From Shinisaurus crocodilurus (lineage: Eukaryota > Chordata > Lepidosauria > Squamata > Shinisauridae), in contig CM037877.1 of assembly GCA_021292165.1 (NCBI GenBank), forward strand, positions 107,383,858 to 107,447,857: a DNA stretch of 64,000 nt, read 5' to 3'. The position numbers and the translations under genes were made by a program. The notes under the pieces were generated by a model that was not told the origin of the DNA, ran no database searches, and was given only the letters and a program-made list of their open reading frames with translations. Positions 20,380 through 32,087 of this stretch are shown piece by piece. Positions within the stretch are counted from its first letter, which is position 1. The number at the start of each line of letters is the position of its first letter.

Positions 20380-20600
20380 TTTTATTTATTCATTTGTCAT
20401 ATTTATATCCCACCTTTTTTTCCTGCAAGGAATCCAAGGCAGTTTACATAATCCTCCTCCTCTCCAACAACCCTGTGAGGTAGGTTAGGCGGAGAGTCAG
20501 CCCAAAGTCACCCAGTGAGCTTCATGGCCGAGTGGAGACTGGAACCCGGATCTCCCGAGTCCCAGTCCAACACTCTCACCACTACGCCACACTGGCTCTC
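20380..20600 (-). mobile_element. CORE-SINE (MIR-like)
   Basis: Minus strand: GAGAGCCAGTGTGGCGTAGT head, then GGGTTCCAGTCTCCACTCGG and the MIR-like centre GGGTGACTTTGGGCTGACTC with a small deletion. The tail is GCCTTGGATTCCTTGCAGG with a TAAATA end. Confidence 0.9.
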
Positions 20601-21674
20601 CCTGTGGTGAGAGGGTCCAGACAATCCGTTCCTTAGAAAGGTGGGTGAGAGAGAAATGCCATAATCATTGGCTCTAATAGGAGCACAAGTGAAGGGGGAA
20701 ATGTGTTTATCAGATGCTTAATGGACTCTGATTGTTCTGGAGTTTTAGTGTTCTCATTACATCATTGTGTATGAATGCACATTTGTTTAATATGTAAATG
20801 TATTTGGTTTGTTCTGATTTCCCCCTCTCTCCTGATTATATATTTCCTAGCACTGCTCCATGCTTATTTGCTGTCAAACCGTTGCTTTTGATTGATTGAT
20901 TTTGTGATGCTTCCTTCTTTTGGTTTATTCAAGTGTAGAGAAACATCCTTATATCCTCCCACCCACCCCTTTTGCTCCCCAAGTCTTCATTTGGGCCAAG
21001 GAAAGCACGTCCCCTATTCCAGGACACCACCCAGTCTTCTTTAATAACTGGAACGGTTCCCATGCCAAGTCACTGCTGTGCCAATCCAATTATGCATTTG
21101 ATCCCCCCCCCATCGTGTCTTTCTTGTTTGTTTCCATTCATGTTGATAGAAGTTCTTCCCTCAGACAAAGCATTCTCATGTTTTGTAATGAGTGCCTCTG
21201 ATGTAAATGCCGGGAGAAGTATAATTGTCAGCTATTTATGCAACATGTTATTTACCTTCTAGCACGGCGTCCCTGCACTTTTCTTTTGTTTGTAAAAAAA
21301 AAAGCCTCACATGGTTTTGGAAGGATCAATTAATTTTTGGAGAAATAAAAGCACATTACATCTTTGGGCTTTTTGCACTGGAAAGTGATAGCCACTGCTA
21401 TTTTTTGTATAGCTATGCTCTATCTATCTATCTATCTATCTATACGATGGCAACACACCCTATTTTGTCTTTACATACAGCTGCCATGGAGTTTCACTGC
21501 GTTTGAATTCTGTGCCAGATTTTGGAGTCCTACTTCTGGCAGCTTCCCCCTCATGAAACAGAAGCCCAATGTACTGATAACAAGTCAGGTTCTGCAGCAG
21601 CTCCAATGTGCTGTGGAAAACATGCATGGAACTCTCCAGTGAGTCACAGAGCCTATAATGTCATCAACTCACTG
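20601..21674. other. Anonymous sequence
   Basis: Mostly repeat-free sequence with no exon recognised. Open frames near 20920-21790 overlap in several frames and have no family motif. A CTAT microsatellite lies at 21420-21444. Confidence 0.4.
21420..21444. repeat. (CTAT)n microsatellite
   Basis: Six tandem CTAT/TATC units. Confidence 0.95.
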
Positions 21675-22270
21675 GCCTGGTGCGCACGAATCACAGGGTG
21701 GTTAACATGCCCCCGTGGCTTCTTAACCACCCTGCGCATGCCAGTCACATGCATCAATAGCCTTGCCAGTGCAGCTCCTCGTATCATCTGAACACAGTGA
21801 GGGTGGCTTGTTGGGGTGGTTAACAAATGACCCAGAACCCCTGGGATGTTGTGAGGTTGTGGGATGGCTTGTTACCCACCCCAACTAGCCACCCTCACTG
21901 GGTTCGGAGAACACGAGAAGCTGCGCCTGAGAGGGTGATTATGCAAATCCGGCCAGCGCGCAACTGGCACGCACAGGGTGGTTAAGAAGCCAAGGGACTG
22001 GGACTCGGGAGATCCGGGTTCTAGTCCCCACTCGGCCATGAAACTCACTGGGTGACTTTGGGCCAGTCACTGACTCTCAGCCTAACCTACCTCACAGGGT
22101 TGTTGTGAGGATAAAATGGAGAGGAGGAGGAGGATTGTGTAAGCCGCCTTGGGTTCCTTTCAGGAAAAAAGGCAGGGTATAAATATAATAAATAATAAAT
22201 AAAAATAAATAAAATAAAGGTGGCTTGTTATCCACCCTGGCCTGCAACTATGCAAATTGGCTCTAGTCGC
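21675..22270. mobile_element. Unclassified palindromic element interrupted by a CORE-SINE
   Basis: CAGGGTGGTTAA occurs near 21694 and again near 21974, and an inverted pair (GTGAGGGTGGCTTGTTGGGG at 21796 with CCCCAACTAGCCACCCTCAC at 21879) lies between. After the SINE, GGTGGCTTGTTATCCACCC continues the element. Ends and duplication are not resolved. Confidence 0.55.
21993..22218 (+). mobile_element. CORE-SINE (MIR-like), head truncated
   Basis: Lacks the GAGCCAGTGTGG tRNA-like start and begins GACTGGGACTCGGGAGATCC. The centre GGGTGACTTTGGGCCAGTCA, the GTAAGCCGCCTTGGGTTCC tail and the AATAAATAAA end are intact. Confidence 0.9.
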
Positions 22271-22374
22271 TGGCCATAGTATGCCTCATCAAAGAAAGAG
22301 GACAAATGAGAACACAGGTTTGCATGTGCCACACATGGCTATAAACACACACCCAGCTGTTGTCTGATGCCACT

Positions 22375-22630
22375 CCATATCAGAATGTAGCACCTTTGCT
22401 GAAGACTCTGCACTAGCTGCCCATCTGCTCCTGGGCCAGGTTTAAGGTTCTAGTACTAGCCTATAGAGCCCTGAACATCTTGGGCCCAGGATACTTGAGG
22501 ACATGCCTTCCCCTTTATCATCCTGCCCGATCACTGAGGTCTTCTGAAGAGGCACTCCTGGTAGTACCACATGAGTTTGAGATCTGCTTGGAAACCACCA
22601 GGAGTAGGACATCCCACCCTATGGAATGTC
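22375..22630 (+). mobile_element. L2-type LINE fragment
   Basis: Translates with small breaks as LHWLPICSWARFKVLVLAYR, then ALNILGPGYLRTCLP and YHPARSLRSSEEALLVVP. This is the L2 LHWLPV-FKVL-segment. It stops abruptly where a hAT-like half begins. Confidence 0.8.
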
Positions 22631-22632
22631 CT

Positions 22633-22724
22633 TTCAACTCCCATCAGCCCTAGCTGACCAGTGGTGAAGGATGAAGGGAGTTGTAGTCCAAAACCCTCTG
22701 GAAGGCCACAAGCTGCGAACCCCT
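22633..22724. mobile_element. hAT palindromic element, left end lost
   Basis: CAACTCCCATCAGCCCTAGC and its partner GGGAGTTGTAGTCC are followed by GAAGGCCACAAGCTGCGAAC and CCCTG, the right TIR. The left TIR is missing at the junction with the L2 fragment. Confidence 0.65.
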
Positions 22725-23324
22725 GAAATAGGATGAGCAAGTGAAAAGGAGTAATTATCTAAATAAAGATAGTTCCCTGACCTTCTATAGAGGGCCAAAG
22801 TTGAAGATACAGCAGGGTATCAAGGTTTGTAAATTTTGCCTCATGGGACAAACAGCACCTCTGGAGAATAGGATTGAAGTGAAGAAAATAGGATGGGGAA
22901 GGCTTAACTCCACCCTCCCACAGCCCCACAACCCAATCTGAATTGGAGTATTTAGCCTTTTAAAACACACAGAATATCCTATCATGCATCTTCTGCTGTC
23001 AGATCTAGTTTGACCAGCCTTCTCGTGGTGCCAGATAGGCTTTCTACATGAAGCATTCATTGTGCACTCGTCATTCCTTGCTCATGGTTGTTTACAGGCT
23101 CTTTAGCCAATGACATGACCCTCCAGTTTCACTTCTGTCTTTTAAGAGCACTTTCCCGGGGGAGGGGTTAGAGTTGTGCAAATGGAGTATTATTTCTGAA
23201 AGCGAAAGAAAATGTATTTTACTACTTGTGTGATTGCATTATTCCGCTACAGCATAGCACCACCTAGAGGTTACGTAGCAGAAAATCAGGAAATGTCATA
23301 GTGTGGAGCTCAGATCTCAATTCT
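22725..23324. other. Anonymous sequence
   Basis: No gene or repeat recognised. Confidence 0.4.
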
Positions 23325-23590
23325 GCAATGAACCGCTGGGCCTACACCTAGGAAACCCAAGACATGTTGTTGGGTATCCAAGCTAATAAAGGTCTGACTG
23401 ATCAGAGTTAACAACAGCTTCAAGGCTGAGGGCTTTGGAGAATGTCTTTTCTATTGCCAGTATGGGAAATACATTCCATTGAACGTACTGGGGATAGGAT
23501 TTACTTCTGTGTAAACATCCATACACCTGCACTGCAAGCAATTAAGGCTGTGATCCTATTCATGCTTACTTGGGGAGTAATGTGATGTAT
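23325..23590 (+). repeat. Unclassified interspersed repeat G, shorter copy
   Basis: Inverted relative to 14365-14735, about 90% identical by eye where aligned, with an internal deletion. The family C-like GGCTGTGATCCTATTCATGC sits at its end in both copies. Confidence 0.7.
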
Positions 23591-23644
23591 TAGATTATAG
23601 GTTATACCAAATCCTGATGCAATGCAAGGGATTGCAGGGTTTAT

Positions 23645-23822
23645 CAGGGGTGTCGAACCTTTTTGGGCCCGTGAGCACCTTTGGTATTTTGAAAAGATGC
23701 CCTGGGCACTACCACAAATCGGCTGTTCTACCGGGGTAGGGGACCAAAATGTTGGGAGCATCCCCCCCCCTTATCTGTGTGGGTGCATGAATGTGCACCC
23801 TGTGAGTGTGCCACCTACTCTG

Positions 23823-23859
<37 letters not shown>

Positions 23860-24110
23860 GTTCCTCTTTCTTTCTCTCTTCCTTTCTCCCCCACTCGTCT
23901 CTCTGGCTCTTTGTTCTTCCTTCCCCTCTCTCTCCCTCTGGCTCCTCGTTCTCTCTTTTGTTCTCTCTACCCATCTCCAGGCAAGTGAAAGGAGCAATTT
24001 CTCCATTCCTTTACATAAGGGGGTGAGAAAAAGCCCCCCCGCCGCCACCAAGAATCCTTAGCGGGGGGGGGGGTTCATCTCCTCACCAGCCAATTTTTGG
24101 CAGTGAGGGA
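23645..24110. other. Possible old hAT remnant and CT-rich stretch
   Basis: CAGGGGTGTCGAACC at 23646 looks like a hAT TIR but no partner was found. It is followed by a CT run (23826-23854), a CT-rich slope to 23960, and a C/G run pair near 24035 and 24065. Confidence 0.4.
23826..23854. repeat. (CT)n microsatellite
   Basis: About 14 CT units. Confidence 0.95.
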
Positions 24111-24487
24111 CTTTTCCATCCCCTTTGTAAGCTAATGGTGGGTAGCTCAGCCTGGTCTTGTGGGTGCGGTGGTGCTCACGGGCAGTGCATTGTAGACTCC
24201 TGTTTTATATTATCTGGGATTTGGCCTTCAAAGCTCTTTTCAGCCGCAGGGCTCACTCTTGAATATGTGAAGTAATAATAAAGTAATAATAAATAATAAA
24301 GAAGAGAGTGCTTCTCAAGATGTGCAGAGTGTACACCTACTTCCAGGTAATCACAGCCCATGACCACATCTTCACAAGGAAGAGGACAGCTTTTTCAAAT
24401 TGGAAGGAATAACTTCCAGGCAGGCTTTAAAAAAAAGAAAAGAAAAAAAGTAGCATTGCGAACTTTATTTGGAAGATTAAAGCTTTA
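24111..24487. other. Anonymous sequence
   Basis: AATAATAAAGTAATAATAAA near 24270 could be a LINE tail. No coding part is visible. Confidence 0.35.
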
Positions 24488-24577
24488 GGCTGCAGTCCTA
24501 TGCCCGCTTACCTGGGCTTAAGCCCCATTAAACTCAATGGTACTTACATCTGAGTAGATATGGATAGGATTGCACTG
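24488..24577. mobile_element. 90-bp palindromic element, family C
   Basis: GGCTGCAGTCCTATGCCC at the left, ATAGGATTGCACTG at the right, flanked by TTA and TAA. Exactly 90 bp. Confidence 0.75.
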
Positions 24578-24814
24578 TAATTGCCTAATCAATGGGGGTC
24601 ATCATTAATAACCAGTGAGATGGAGTTAACAAAATGAATTGCTTGGGGGTGGGGGGCTTGAGGTGATTATGGCTCTGATATGCTAATGTAATAGAAAATT
24701 ACACACTACGTATGACATTTCATCTTAACAATGCCTTGTAGCTTTTGCTTATTCAATTTTTGGTTTCTTCACCATCTCAAATGCACATATATTGAGGACT
24801 GAAACAGGCATGAC

Positions 24815-24997
24815 TGTAAATGTGTGTCTAACAGCTACTTTTTTCATTTTTACTCTAGAGTAGGTGCAGGTGCCCTCATCCAGATTGGGACTCTAGTGTG
24901 GGCAGAAGGGGGGGGGGCTTTTAAGATCCAGATCAGGGGCTCTGCACCTACTCTAGAGTAAAAATGAAGACTTAGTTGCTAGACACACATTTAAAGT
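24815..24997. mobile_element. Palindromic element, family H
   Basis: Left arm AATGTGTGTCTAACAGC and ATTTTTACTCTAGAGTAGG; right arm CCTACTCTAGAGTAAAAATG and GCTAGACACACATTTAAAG. The loop holds a G run. A second copy is at 35560-35762. Confidence 0.75.
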
Positions 24998-25559
24998 AAT
25001 GTTTTGGCCCTGAGGTGCTGGCAATATGCAAATGTATTTATATTTATTCAATTAATCAATGAATCAGCTATAAGCAAATCATTCATCAATTAATTCTTTA
25101 ATTGAGGAGAGCCCTACTTTAAAAAAAAAATCAAATCCAATTTTCTAGTGATGAAAGACGTGTTCAGCCCTACAATTCTATCATTTTGTGGTATATCACA
25201 AAGAATACTGATGGTGTGAACACAGTTATTTAAATGTTCTGTTAATTAATTGTAAGGCAGGGAATAAATAGTTATAATCATTCTCACTAGCAAATAAAAA
25301 TACCAAATGCAATTTAATCTTATTAAAAATTGTCAGCTCAGTTGATATCAATGGAGGTTACATGAAAAAGAGTGTTTTGGAGATCAGGCAGGTAGTACTC
25401 CGAAGGCAAAAGAAAATGAGACGTCTAAAGAACAGTTCAGAGAGCATGGTTTGAACATTGCGTCAATAAAATATTTGGAAGAAGTGAACTCTCTCAAGAG
25501 AATAAAATTATAATTTCATTGAAGACTGGTGGTATATTTTAGTTCACTAGTAGTTTTCT
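24998..25559. other. AT-rich anonymous sequence
   Basis: No gene or repeat recognised. Confidence 0.4.
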
Positions 25560-26050
25560 TTTTCCGCGGTGCAATGATGTGATAATCGGCTGCCATCGGC
25601 CAGGGGACTTAGGGCAACTGGGCGGGGCTGCACCACCAGGAATGGCATCTAGCCAAGGGGGGAGGCCAACCTGGCCGGAGAAGGAGCAATTGCAGGGAAC
25701 TCGCTTCCCCCCTCCCTGCCGGGACGAACACTCAGCTCCAGCTGAGCCTTGCCCTGCTGAGACTGCAGAAGGAAGGGCAAAGAAAATTCTGGCCCCGGCC
25801 CGTCCATTGGCCTAAGAAACAAGCAAGAACAGAGTGCACTTAAATGCCCACTGACAGGTCGCCACCTTCTCCCTCATCTTTCTTTTCCTTCCCCTCCCCT
25901 CCGCTTGTGTTTCTTGGCATCTTAGTTTCTAAGCCTGATGGCAGGGCCTAGCTCTCTCCTTTTATTATTATTGATGTGAGCCACTTTGGGAGATAATAAT
26001 TGTCTGAAAAGTGGGATAAAAAAATACACTAAGTCAGTCAGTCAATAAAT
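25560..26050 (+). mobile_element. Probable LINE 3' UTR fragment
   Basis: A GC-rich start, then GTTTCTAAGCCTGATGGCAG, GTGAGCCACTTTGGGAG and AAAGTGGGATAAAAAAATAC before a short tail. This layout is typical of reptile LINE 3' UTRs. No protein motif, so the clade is open. Confidence 0.5.
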
Positions 26051-26606
26051 CAGCTAACAGATTATCTTGGCCAGCAGCCCTAATGTAGATTTGACAGTCA
26101 AAAGCAAGTTGTGGCAAACAAAAGAATGCCCCAAGCTTTCAAAAGGCCAAATCTAGTTCTTTCATTGAGGAAAGGTTTGTCCTCGAGAGGAGAGTCGGTT
26201 ACAGGCCAACAATAGAAAATTGTGCAATACTCACAGCTGCGGTTGCAGTTGGGTCCCTATCTAACCAAGTCACAAGTTTCATTTCCATTGCCTGGAACTG
26301 AGCGTTTCTTCTGAAACTGGGGTCTTTCCACATCAATTTCCAAAGCTTCATTGGCTAGCTTTAGCAGGCTAGCTACTGCATACTTATTACTGGCAGAGAA
26401 AGTACCAGGAGACAACCCAGAAAGAGCCCAGGCAGGCACTCATACAGAATCTCCCACATACCAACAAGTTGAAGGAGATATTCACTGAACAGGAAGGCTT
26501 TATCTCTCATTGCTATGGGTATTTCTCTGCAGAAGTCAGTGACAGGATTGGTCGTCCATTTGCATTTCGCATTGAATATAGTGCAACAGTGGGACATTTC
26601 CTTGCA
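26051..26606. other. Anonymous sequence
   Basis: A 152-codon minus-strand frame overlaps the hAT element and is not a recognised protein. Nothing else seen. Confidence 0.4.
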
Positions 26607-26614
26607 GCCTAAAA

Positions 26615-26750
26615 CAGGGTTGGGCAACTTGTGGCCCTCCAGATGTTTTGGCCTACAGCTCCCATCAGCCCTAGCCAACATAGCCAATGGTGAGGGATGA
26701 TGGAAGTTATAGGCCAAAACATCTGGAGGGCCACAACTTGCCCACCCCTG
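26615..26750. mobile_element. 136-bp palindromic hAT element (CAGGGKTGGGCAA type)
   Basis: Left CAGGGTTGGGCAACTTGTGG, right CACAACTTGCCCACCCCTG. Flanks GCCTAAAA and GTCTAGAA agree at 6 of 8 bases and fit the hAT TCTAGA-type target. The same length as the copy at 60070. Confidence 0.88.
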
Positions 26751-26794
26751 GTCTAGAATGTTTATTGTTGTGTGTCTGTTAATGTGTCTGTATG

Positions 26795-27065
26795 GTACTA
26801 CTATGTCCTCCATGCTATTTAACATATGCATGAAACTTCTAGTAGAGTTTGTCCGGGAATTTGTGGTGAGATGTCATCAAAATGCAGATGACACCCAACT
26901 CTATTTTTCCTTTTCACCTAATGCAGCTGTGGCAGTCTATTTCCCGAACAAGTGCCTGGAGTTGGTAATGGTCTGGATGGGGCCTAATAAATGGATGTGT
27001 CATCTGGACAAGTTCCAGACAGTTGCCCATGGAGGTGGTATTCAACCTGTGTTGGTCCTTGATAA
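26795..27065 (+). mobile_element. L2-type LINE fragment with degenerate catalytic motif
   Basis: Translates as SMLFNICMKLLVEFVREF, then VRCHQNADDTQLYFSFSP (catalytic ADD block) and CLELVMVWMGPNKWMCHLDK. Compared with 43481-43910 it is the same L2 family but more decayed; the LNPDKTE motif has become HLDKFQT. Confidence 0.8.
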
Positions 27066-27385
27066 GGATGGATGAGAATTTTGTTGCACTTTTTAAATAT
27101 AAGAATTTACCAAAATCCACACATTTCTTCGTATTTGGAATGGAAAAAACTTGAGATTTTAAAAAATTTGAATGTGGGAGAAGCTGAAACTGCTGACCCA
27201 CGGCTTTGAGTGTATTATGCATGGATGGATGAATCTGCCCATTTTTGTTTCTCCCACATTCTAATTTTTAAAATCTCAAGGTCTTTTCATCCCCAAACTG
27301 AGGAAATTTGTGAATTTTGATAAATTCTTATTTACTAAATTTGGTCAGTGCAGATGGGTGAGAATTTTGTTTCATTTCATTTTTG
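27066..27385. repeat. Diverged inverted repeat, family I
   Basis: GATGGATGAGAATTTTGTT and CTTGAGATTTTAAAAAATTTG on the left are complemented by AATTTTTAAAATCTCAAGG and GGTGAGAATTTTG on the right. Related pieces are at 41772-41900 and 42095-42240. Probably an old palindromic transposon. Confidence 0.55.
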
Positions 27386-27459
27386 CAGTAATTCCTGAAT
27401 AGGCCTGAAGTTTGCAGTGCCAACTGCATACTGGACAAGGATGATCTTGCCACAGTTCT

Positions 27460-27655
27460 CTCCTGCAGGTTTAATTTAATTATGTTTTCAAATGGCTACC
27501 AGTTTTTATCTGTTCTTACCTAATTTTTATACCATGTTATTGTGCTATTGGCCGCTATGTTATGTGGGCTAGTTATTTTCTATTGTGCATTTTACTGTTA
27601 ACTGCCTCGGGCATTTTTTAAATTGAAAGACGGGGTATAATGAAACAAACAAATA
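27460..27655 (+). mobile_element. Possible L2 LINE 3' UTR
   Basis: AACTGCCTCGGGCATTTTTT and AAAGACGGGGTATAATGAAA lead to an AACAAACAAA tail. Together with the fragment at 26795 it may belong to one decayed L2 copy, split by the family I element. Confidence 0.5.
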
Positions 27656-29169
27656 TGATAATGATGATGACTGGACCTATCCAAAAAGCTCAATTTTTTA
27701 AACTTTCAGCACATATGGGGGGGGGCAATTTTTTCAAAAGTTTCAGTGGGGCTTTCTGTGGACACAGACTGGTGGTAACAACAAAAAATGAATTAAAATT
27801 AAGGAAAGAAGTGAAACCACCACCACTTGTGGCCAACGGGTAAGCACCCCCAAGCCCTTTCCAAAAATTCAAACTAGATGCTGTCTGCCCCCCGCCCCCA
27901 TTCCCAAATTCAGTGGGGAATTCTGCTCACATAGCAAAGGGTTTCAATTCTGGAAGATTCCTTAAAGCAATTTCCAGTTTACTGTATTTTATCTCAATAT
28001 AGTATTTGCCACTGGTTGTATCTTACAATTCCTCCCCAACATAAAATATGCAGATTATTGGAAACATCTTAACACACCATTTTATTGTTTCTGGGACAAG
28101 AGGTTCAGTTGCAACTCTGTCCTCTAGAAACCTCTGGGCAACCCTGGAAACCAGGTCTGAGTAATGAAAGGCTGTGATTCAGCATCGTATATTATGTAAA
28201 TTATTCCTTTTCATTTCGCCATCTCCCCCCTCCCCCTCCCCCTCCCCTCACTTCTGTGGTTATCTTTAGTGTCTGTGCAACAAGCCAAGTCCTTTATTTC
28301 AGGTAAAGTATCCAATTCCAGTATCAAATGTGACTTCAAGACAGTTATTTCTTCAGATCCGTTGGAAAAGTACCATAAGGCAGAAGCAAGCAATTCTGAT
28401 TGCAAAACTTCACGAAGTTTAAGTGCTTTCATAATCAGCCAATTACAAAGCTGCAAAAAAATCAAAGCATGAAAAAAAGAAGAAATACTGTCATTAAAAA
28501 AAAAAAAAAAAGAGTCAGGAAGTGCTGGTTTAAAGTTAGTTCTAATCAGCGCCGGAGACCATAATGTCCATGTGATCGGAAGGGCTGACCTATGATAAGT
28601 TTATGCATGGTGTAACAAAAGATTTATGCACCATGCAACAAAAGGGGAACCTGCTTGTTCAAAAAGTCTCTTTCCCTCTTCCTTTGGCATTTGTTTTGAG
28701 AGCTAAAAACAAAGAGCAGGAATGTGAACAACTGAGGTCATTTACAGATAGGAAAATGTGGCAGAATGTAATAAAATAACTCCCCCCCATTTCCCCCCCC
28801 AAAAGGAAGAATTGACTTTACTACAAGTACTATTATATGGCACCCACTAAGATCTCATTGAGAGTTAAATAAACTAAATTGTTTTGGTTTTCCTGGATGT
28901 AATTTTAGTTGGTTTGCTGCTATAGTTGGTTTGACTCACGTCGCACGGCAAAACTGAAAGCAGCAGATTTGGCCAGTGACAAAATTCCAGTGAACTGAAG
29001 TGGGTATTAAATGTGGAATACCAAAGCGGTGATTTCAGTGACTGCTGCAAAAACTCATGACCATGAACTGGAGTGTAGAGGAAAGGATCTGAATACAACC
29101 ACACAGCTGGCAGATTTTGAGGACATGGGCATTGGCTTCTTTAAATCAGATCCAAGTCCTATTCAGGGG
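27656..29169. other. Anonymous sequence with A run
   Basis: A 17-18 base A run is at 28495-28512, with no obvious retrocopy upstream. Open frames are short. A CTCCCCCTCCCCC patch is at 28227-28250. No gene recognised. Confidence 0.4.
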
Positions 29170-29274
29170 CAGGGAATCTGTGGCCTCCCAGATGTTTTTG
29201 GACTATGGTTCCCAGCATCCCTGAACATTGTCCATGGTGGCTGGGGCTGATGGGCATCAAAGTCCCCACCCCTG
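29170..29274. mobile_element. hAT palindromic element, decayed
   Basis: CAGGGGCAGGGAATCTGTGG at the left and AAAGTCCCCACCCCTGG at the right, with TGGACTATGGTTCCCAGC and GGTGGCTGGGGCTGATGGG between. The 8-bp flanks agree poorly. Confidence 0.65.
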
Positions 29275-29418
29275 GTTCAGTCCCACTTTTTGTCACCACC
29301 AATGGCTAGCCAGATGCCTCCAGGAAGCTTGCTGGCTGACCGTTCATTCCCCTTCGTATGACCCCCATCAAGTCAGGCATATATTGCCTCTATGCATGGA
29401 GATTCCATTTCTTATTAT

Positions 29419-29740
29419 CATGAGTTCTGAACCTCTTTCAACCCAAGGTCTCAATTTAATTTCTCAGCAGCTCTCGGGGGCCACATTCCAGTGGTGGGTG
29501 TGGCCAAGGCAAAATGGGGTGGGGTCAAAATACAAAAATTACCAGCATATTTTAGCTTAAAGCTCTTACCTCCAGTAACTAAGCCTTGGGAGAAGAATTT
29601 CAACCTCTTAGAATGGGCGAAAAACTGCACAAAAGCCGGGAAACCACCCAATGATCAGTGGTCAAGGGGGAAAGGATGGGGATGGGGAAGTGGCCATCCA
29701 GGAACCCCAGAAGATTTAGACCTGAGGTTCAGCACCCCTG
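29419..29740 (+). mobile_element. Non-autonomous hAT element, family D
   Basis: Left end decayed (CATGAGTTCTGAACC) and right end intact (GAGGTTCAGCACCCCTG). Inside are GGGGGCCACATTCCAGTGG and TATTTTAGCTTAAAGCTC, as in the other four copies. Confidence 0.8.
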
Positions 29741-31001
29741 ATTTATATGAGTTATCATAGTCATCCATAGCCATTCATAAATCCTTATTTGCTGGATGTG
29801 TCTAGTCCATGTTAAATGCTATCTTAGGCTCTATTCATTCATCACTAGAGTGGAACGCTATTCCATGGCTACATTCCATGCCATCGTGGTCAAGTCTGGA
29901 TGAAGGAACCCTGTAGGGCAGGCGTGTTACGGGAGAACAAACTGCAACAGTGCTGCACTCCACCTCCATAGGGACCAGGCGTGCTAGCAGCTTTCCAGCA
30001 TGGTCCCCAGGTGTCTTGCTTAGGTAGTCCCAACCAGCTTATTGGACACATTAACAGCTTACATACACAGTCAGGATTGCTTCATGCCAAAACCTAATGC
30101 CGATCATGGTGTACTTATACTGAATTTTACCTGCCATTCTGTTGCCCAGTCACCCCGGGGGATGGGAGATAGATGCTTTTCAAGTTAAGTGGCCAACTGG
30201 CTTATTCAGAAAGCTAATGTTTTTCTTCACTCTTCTAAAATGTCCACAGAAGTACTAAAGCAAGCATCTGTCGCAATCTGGGTGATGTTTTTGATCAATG
30301 AAAATTGTAAAAGGTATGTGCACATTATAATGCATATTGGTCCGGTGCTTGTGGGGCATGGGGTATCAGCGATGCAGGGTGAGGGTTATAGTAACTGTGG
30401 TTATGAAGGGTAAGGTCATGGGTGTCTTCCCAGCGCCCTGCCGCCCCTGATTCTTTTTCAGTTTACAGATCATTGCAGCCTGTGATTGTGAATTAAAAGA
30501 ATGATGATTTGAAATAGATGGAAGATAGATACTACATATGTTCTTTCTAAAACAAAGGGCCATAAAATAAAGCATGATTTGAACCTGAATAGGACCATTT
30601 AGCATTTACAGCATTTTTGTGGGGCGGGTGGACGGGGAGATGGACTTCCTTTCCCACAATACTTTCCATCTGAGATTCACTGAAAATATGAATCCCTGCT
30701 GACTATGTAAAAGGCAAATGCCATTTAGCCCATTGGTGGAAGTAGTTGGGCAGGTCCTTTACCACCATTTTTCTGACGCTTTGGCACAACCTCTTCAGTG
30801 AGCTTGTTTGGTCTGAGTGTGGTTGTTGTTTTTACAGAGGATGCAAAACCAACCTCTTCAAAAAACCAATGACTACTGAGTGGGCATTGTGGGTATCACA
30901 GCTATTGACTGTGATTGTTGTCAGTTATTCTAACTCTTCCTTTTCTTGTTTATGTGCTGTTACAGATGTTGCTCTAAATCTTGGGGAAGCAGGGTGTGCA
31001 T
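29741..31001. other. Anonymous sequence
   Basis: No gene or repeat recognised. Overlapping open frames up to 137 codons (30746-31159) run into the hAT element and are considered spurious. Confidence 0.4.
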
Positions 31002-31009
31002 GTTCTAAA

Positions 31010-31203
31010 CCAGCCTGGTGGCTGGTGCCCTCCAGAAGTTTGGACTGCATTGCAACTCCCATAGTTTTCAGCCATTGGCCATGCTGGCTGGGGATTATGG
31101 AAGGTTTTTTTAAATTTTATTTACAACACTTATATACTGCTCAGATTCTGGAGTGGTAAGTTGCAGCTCAGCACATCTGGAGGGCACCAGATTGGGGACA
31201 CCT
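31010..31203. mobile_element. hAT palindromic element with an internal insertion
   Basis: Flanks GTTCTAAA and ATTCTAAA agree at 7 of 8. Ends show GGCTGGTGCCCTCCAGAAG and GGAGGGCACCAGATTGGGG. An AT-rich segment (about 31102-31165) between the arms resembles the minus strand of a LINE tail. Confidence 0.75.
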
Positions 31204-31696
31204 ATTCTAAATGAATGAATGAGAAGCCAGTAGTGAGCCCCTCCTATTTCTAGTAGCCACAGACTTCGCTGCAATTTCTCTTGGGAGTCTTATAGAAGGC
31301 AAGAGTTCTAAGTAAAATCAATGGAATGTACGCAGCACAGCCAGTGGCCTAAACACCAGCAGCAGAAATGGCTGCATTAGCAAAGCTCTGCTGCCTTTTC
31401 CTGTTACGCAAGTGGTTGTTAGTTACACAAGCACGAGTGGACCATTTTATACACCTAAGATTTGCAAGCAGTCAAAAAAACCACTTACACAAGTGAAATT
31501 TTAATGGGATTCTCCCCTTGCACATAGTTCAGAACTTGGTTTCCACTAGTGATATGTCATTTGTGCTAGCGGAATGACACTGTTTGATACAAACCTATAT
31601 CAATTGCTGTATCTTTGTCACACTCTAGCATGACAAAGAAAATGACTCCAGGACAGCCCTATGTACACAGTGATAGGCTTGCTTCTAAGCTTTTTC
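31204..31696. other. Anonymous sequence
   Basis: Nothing recognised. Confidence 0.4.
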
Positions 31697-31835
31697 AGGT
31701 GCAATCCTATGCATGTTTAGACAAAAACAAAACAAAACCCTACAACTTCCAGCATTCTCTAGCCAGCATGACCGGCTGGGGGATGCTGGGAGTTGTAGGG
31801 CTTGTTTCTGTCTATACATGCATAGGATTGTGCTC
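31697..31835. mobile_element. Palindromic element, family B
   Basis: AGGTGCAATCCTATGCATG, then TTTAGACAAAAACAAAACAA, the CTACAACTTCCAGCATTC core with its partner GGGATGCTGGGAGTTGTAGG, and CATGCATAGGATTGTGCTC. Confidence 0.85.
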
Positions 31836-32087
31836 TTGTTTATCTTATTCATTTTCATGAGCTCATTACGTTCTGTTAAGCAAAGTGAACTGGCTACAAC
31901 CTGGGACAAAGGTTGGATGGGGAGAAAAAGGTTGGCTAGGGAGCCAAACCCGATTCCCACCCCAACACTGAATTAATCAGTGTCTGGGAGGGTGGGCAGA
32001 ATTTACAGTCCTTCAACTGGGTCCCCACTAGCAGCTTCCATATTTCCCCCCCATTGACTTGTATTGGGAAAAATAAACAAGCACCAA
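31836..32087. other. Anonymous sequence
   Basis: Nothing recognised. Confidence 0.4.

Noticed and set aside
28495..28512. A run as the tail of a processed pseudogene
   Set aside because: The preceding sequence gives no coding similarity and no polyadenylation signal or target duplication could be matched.
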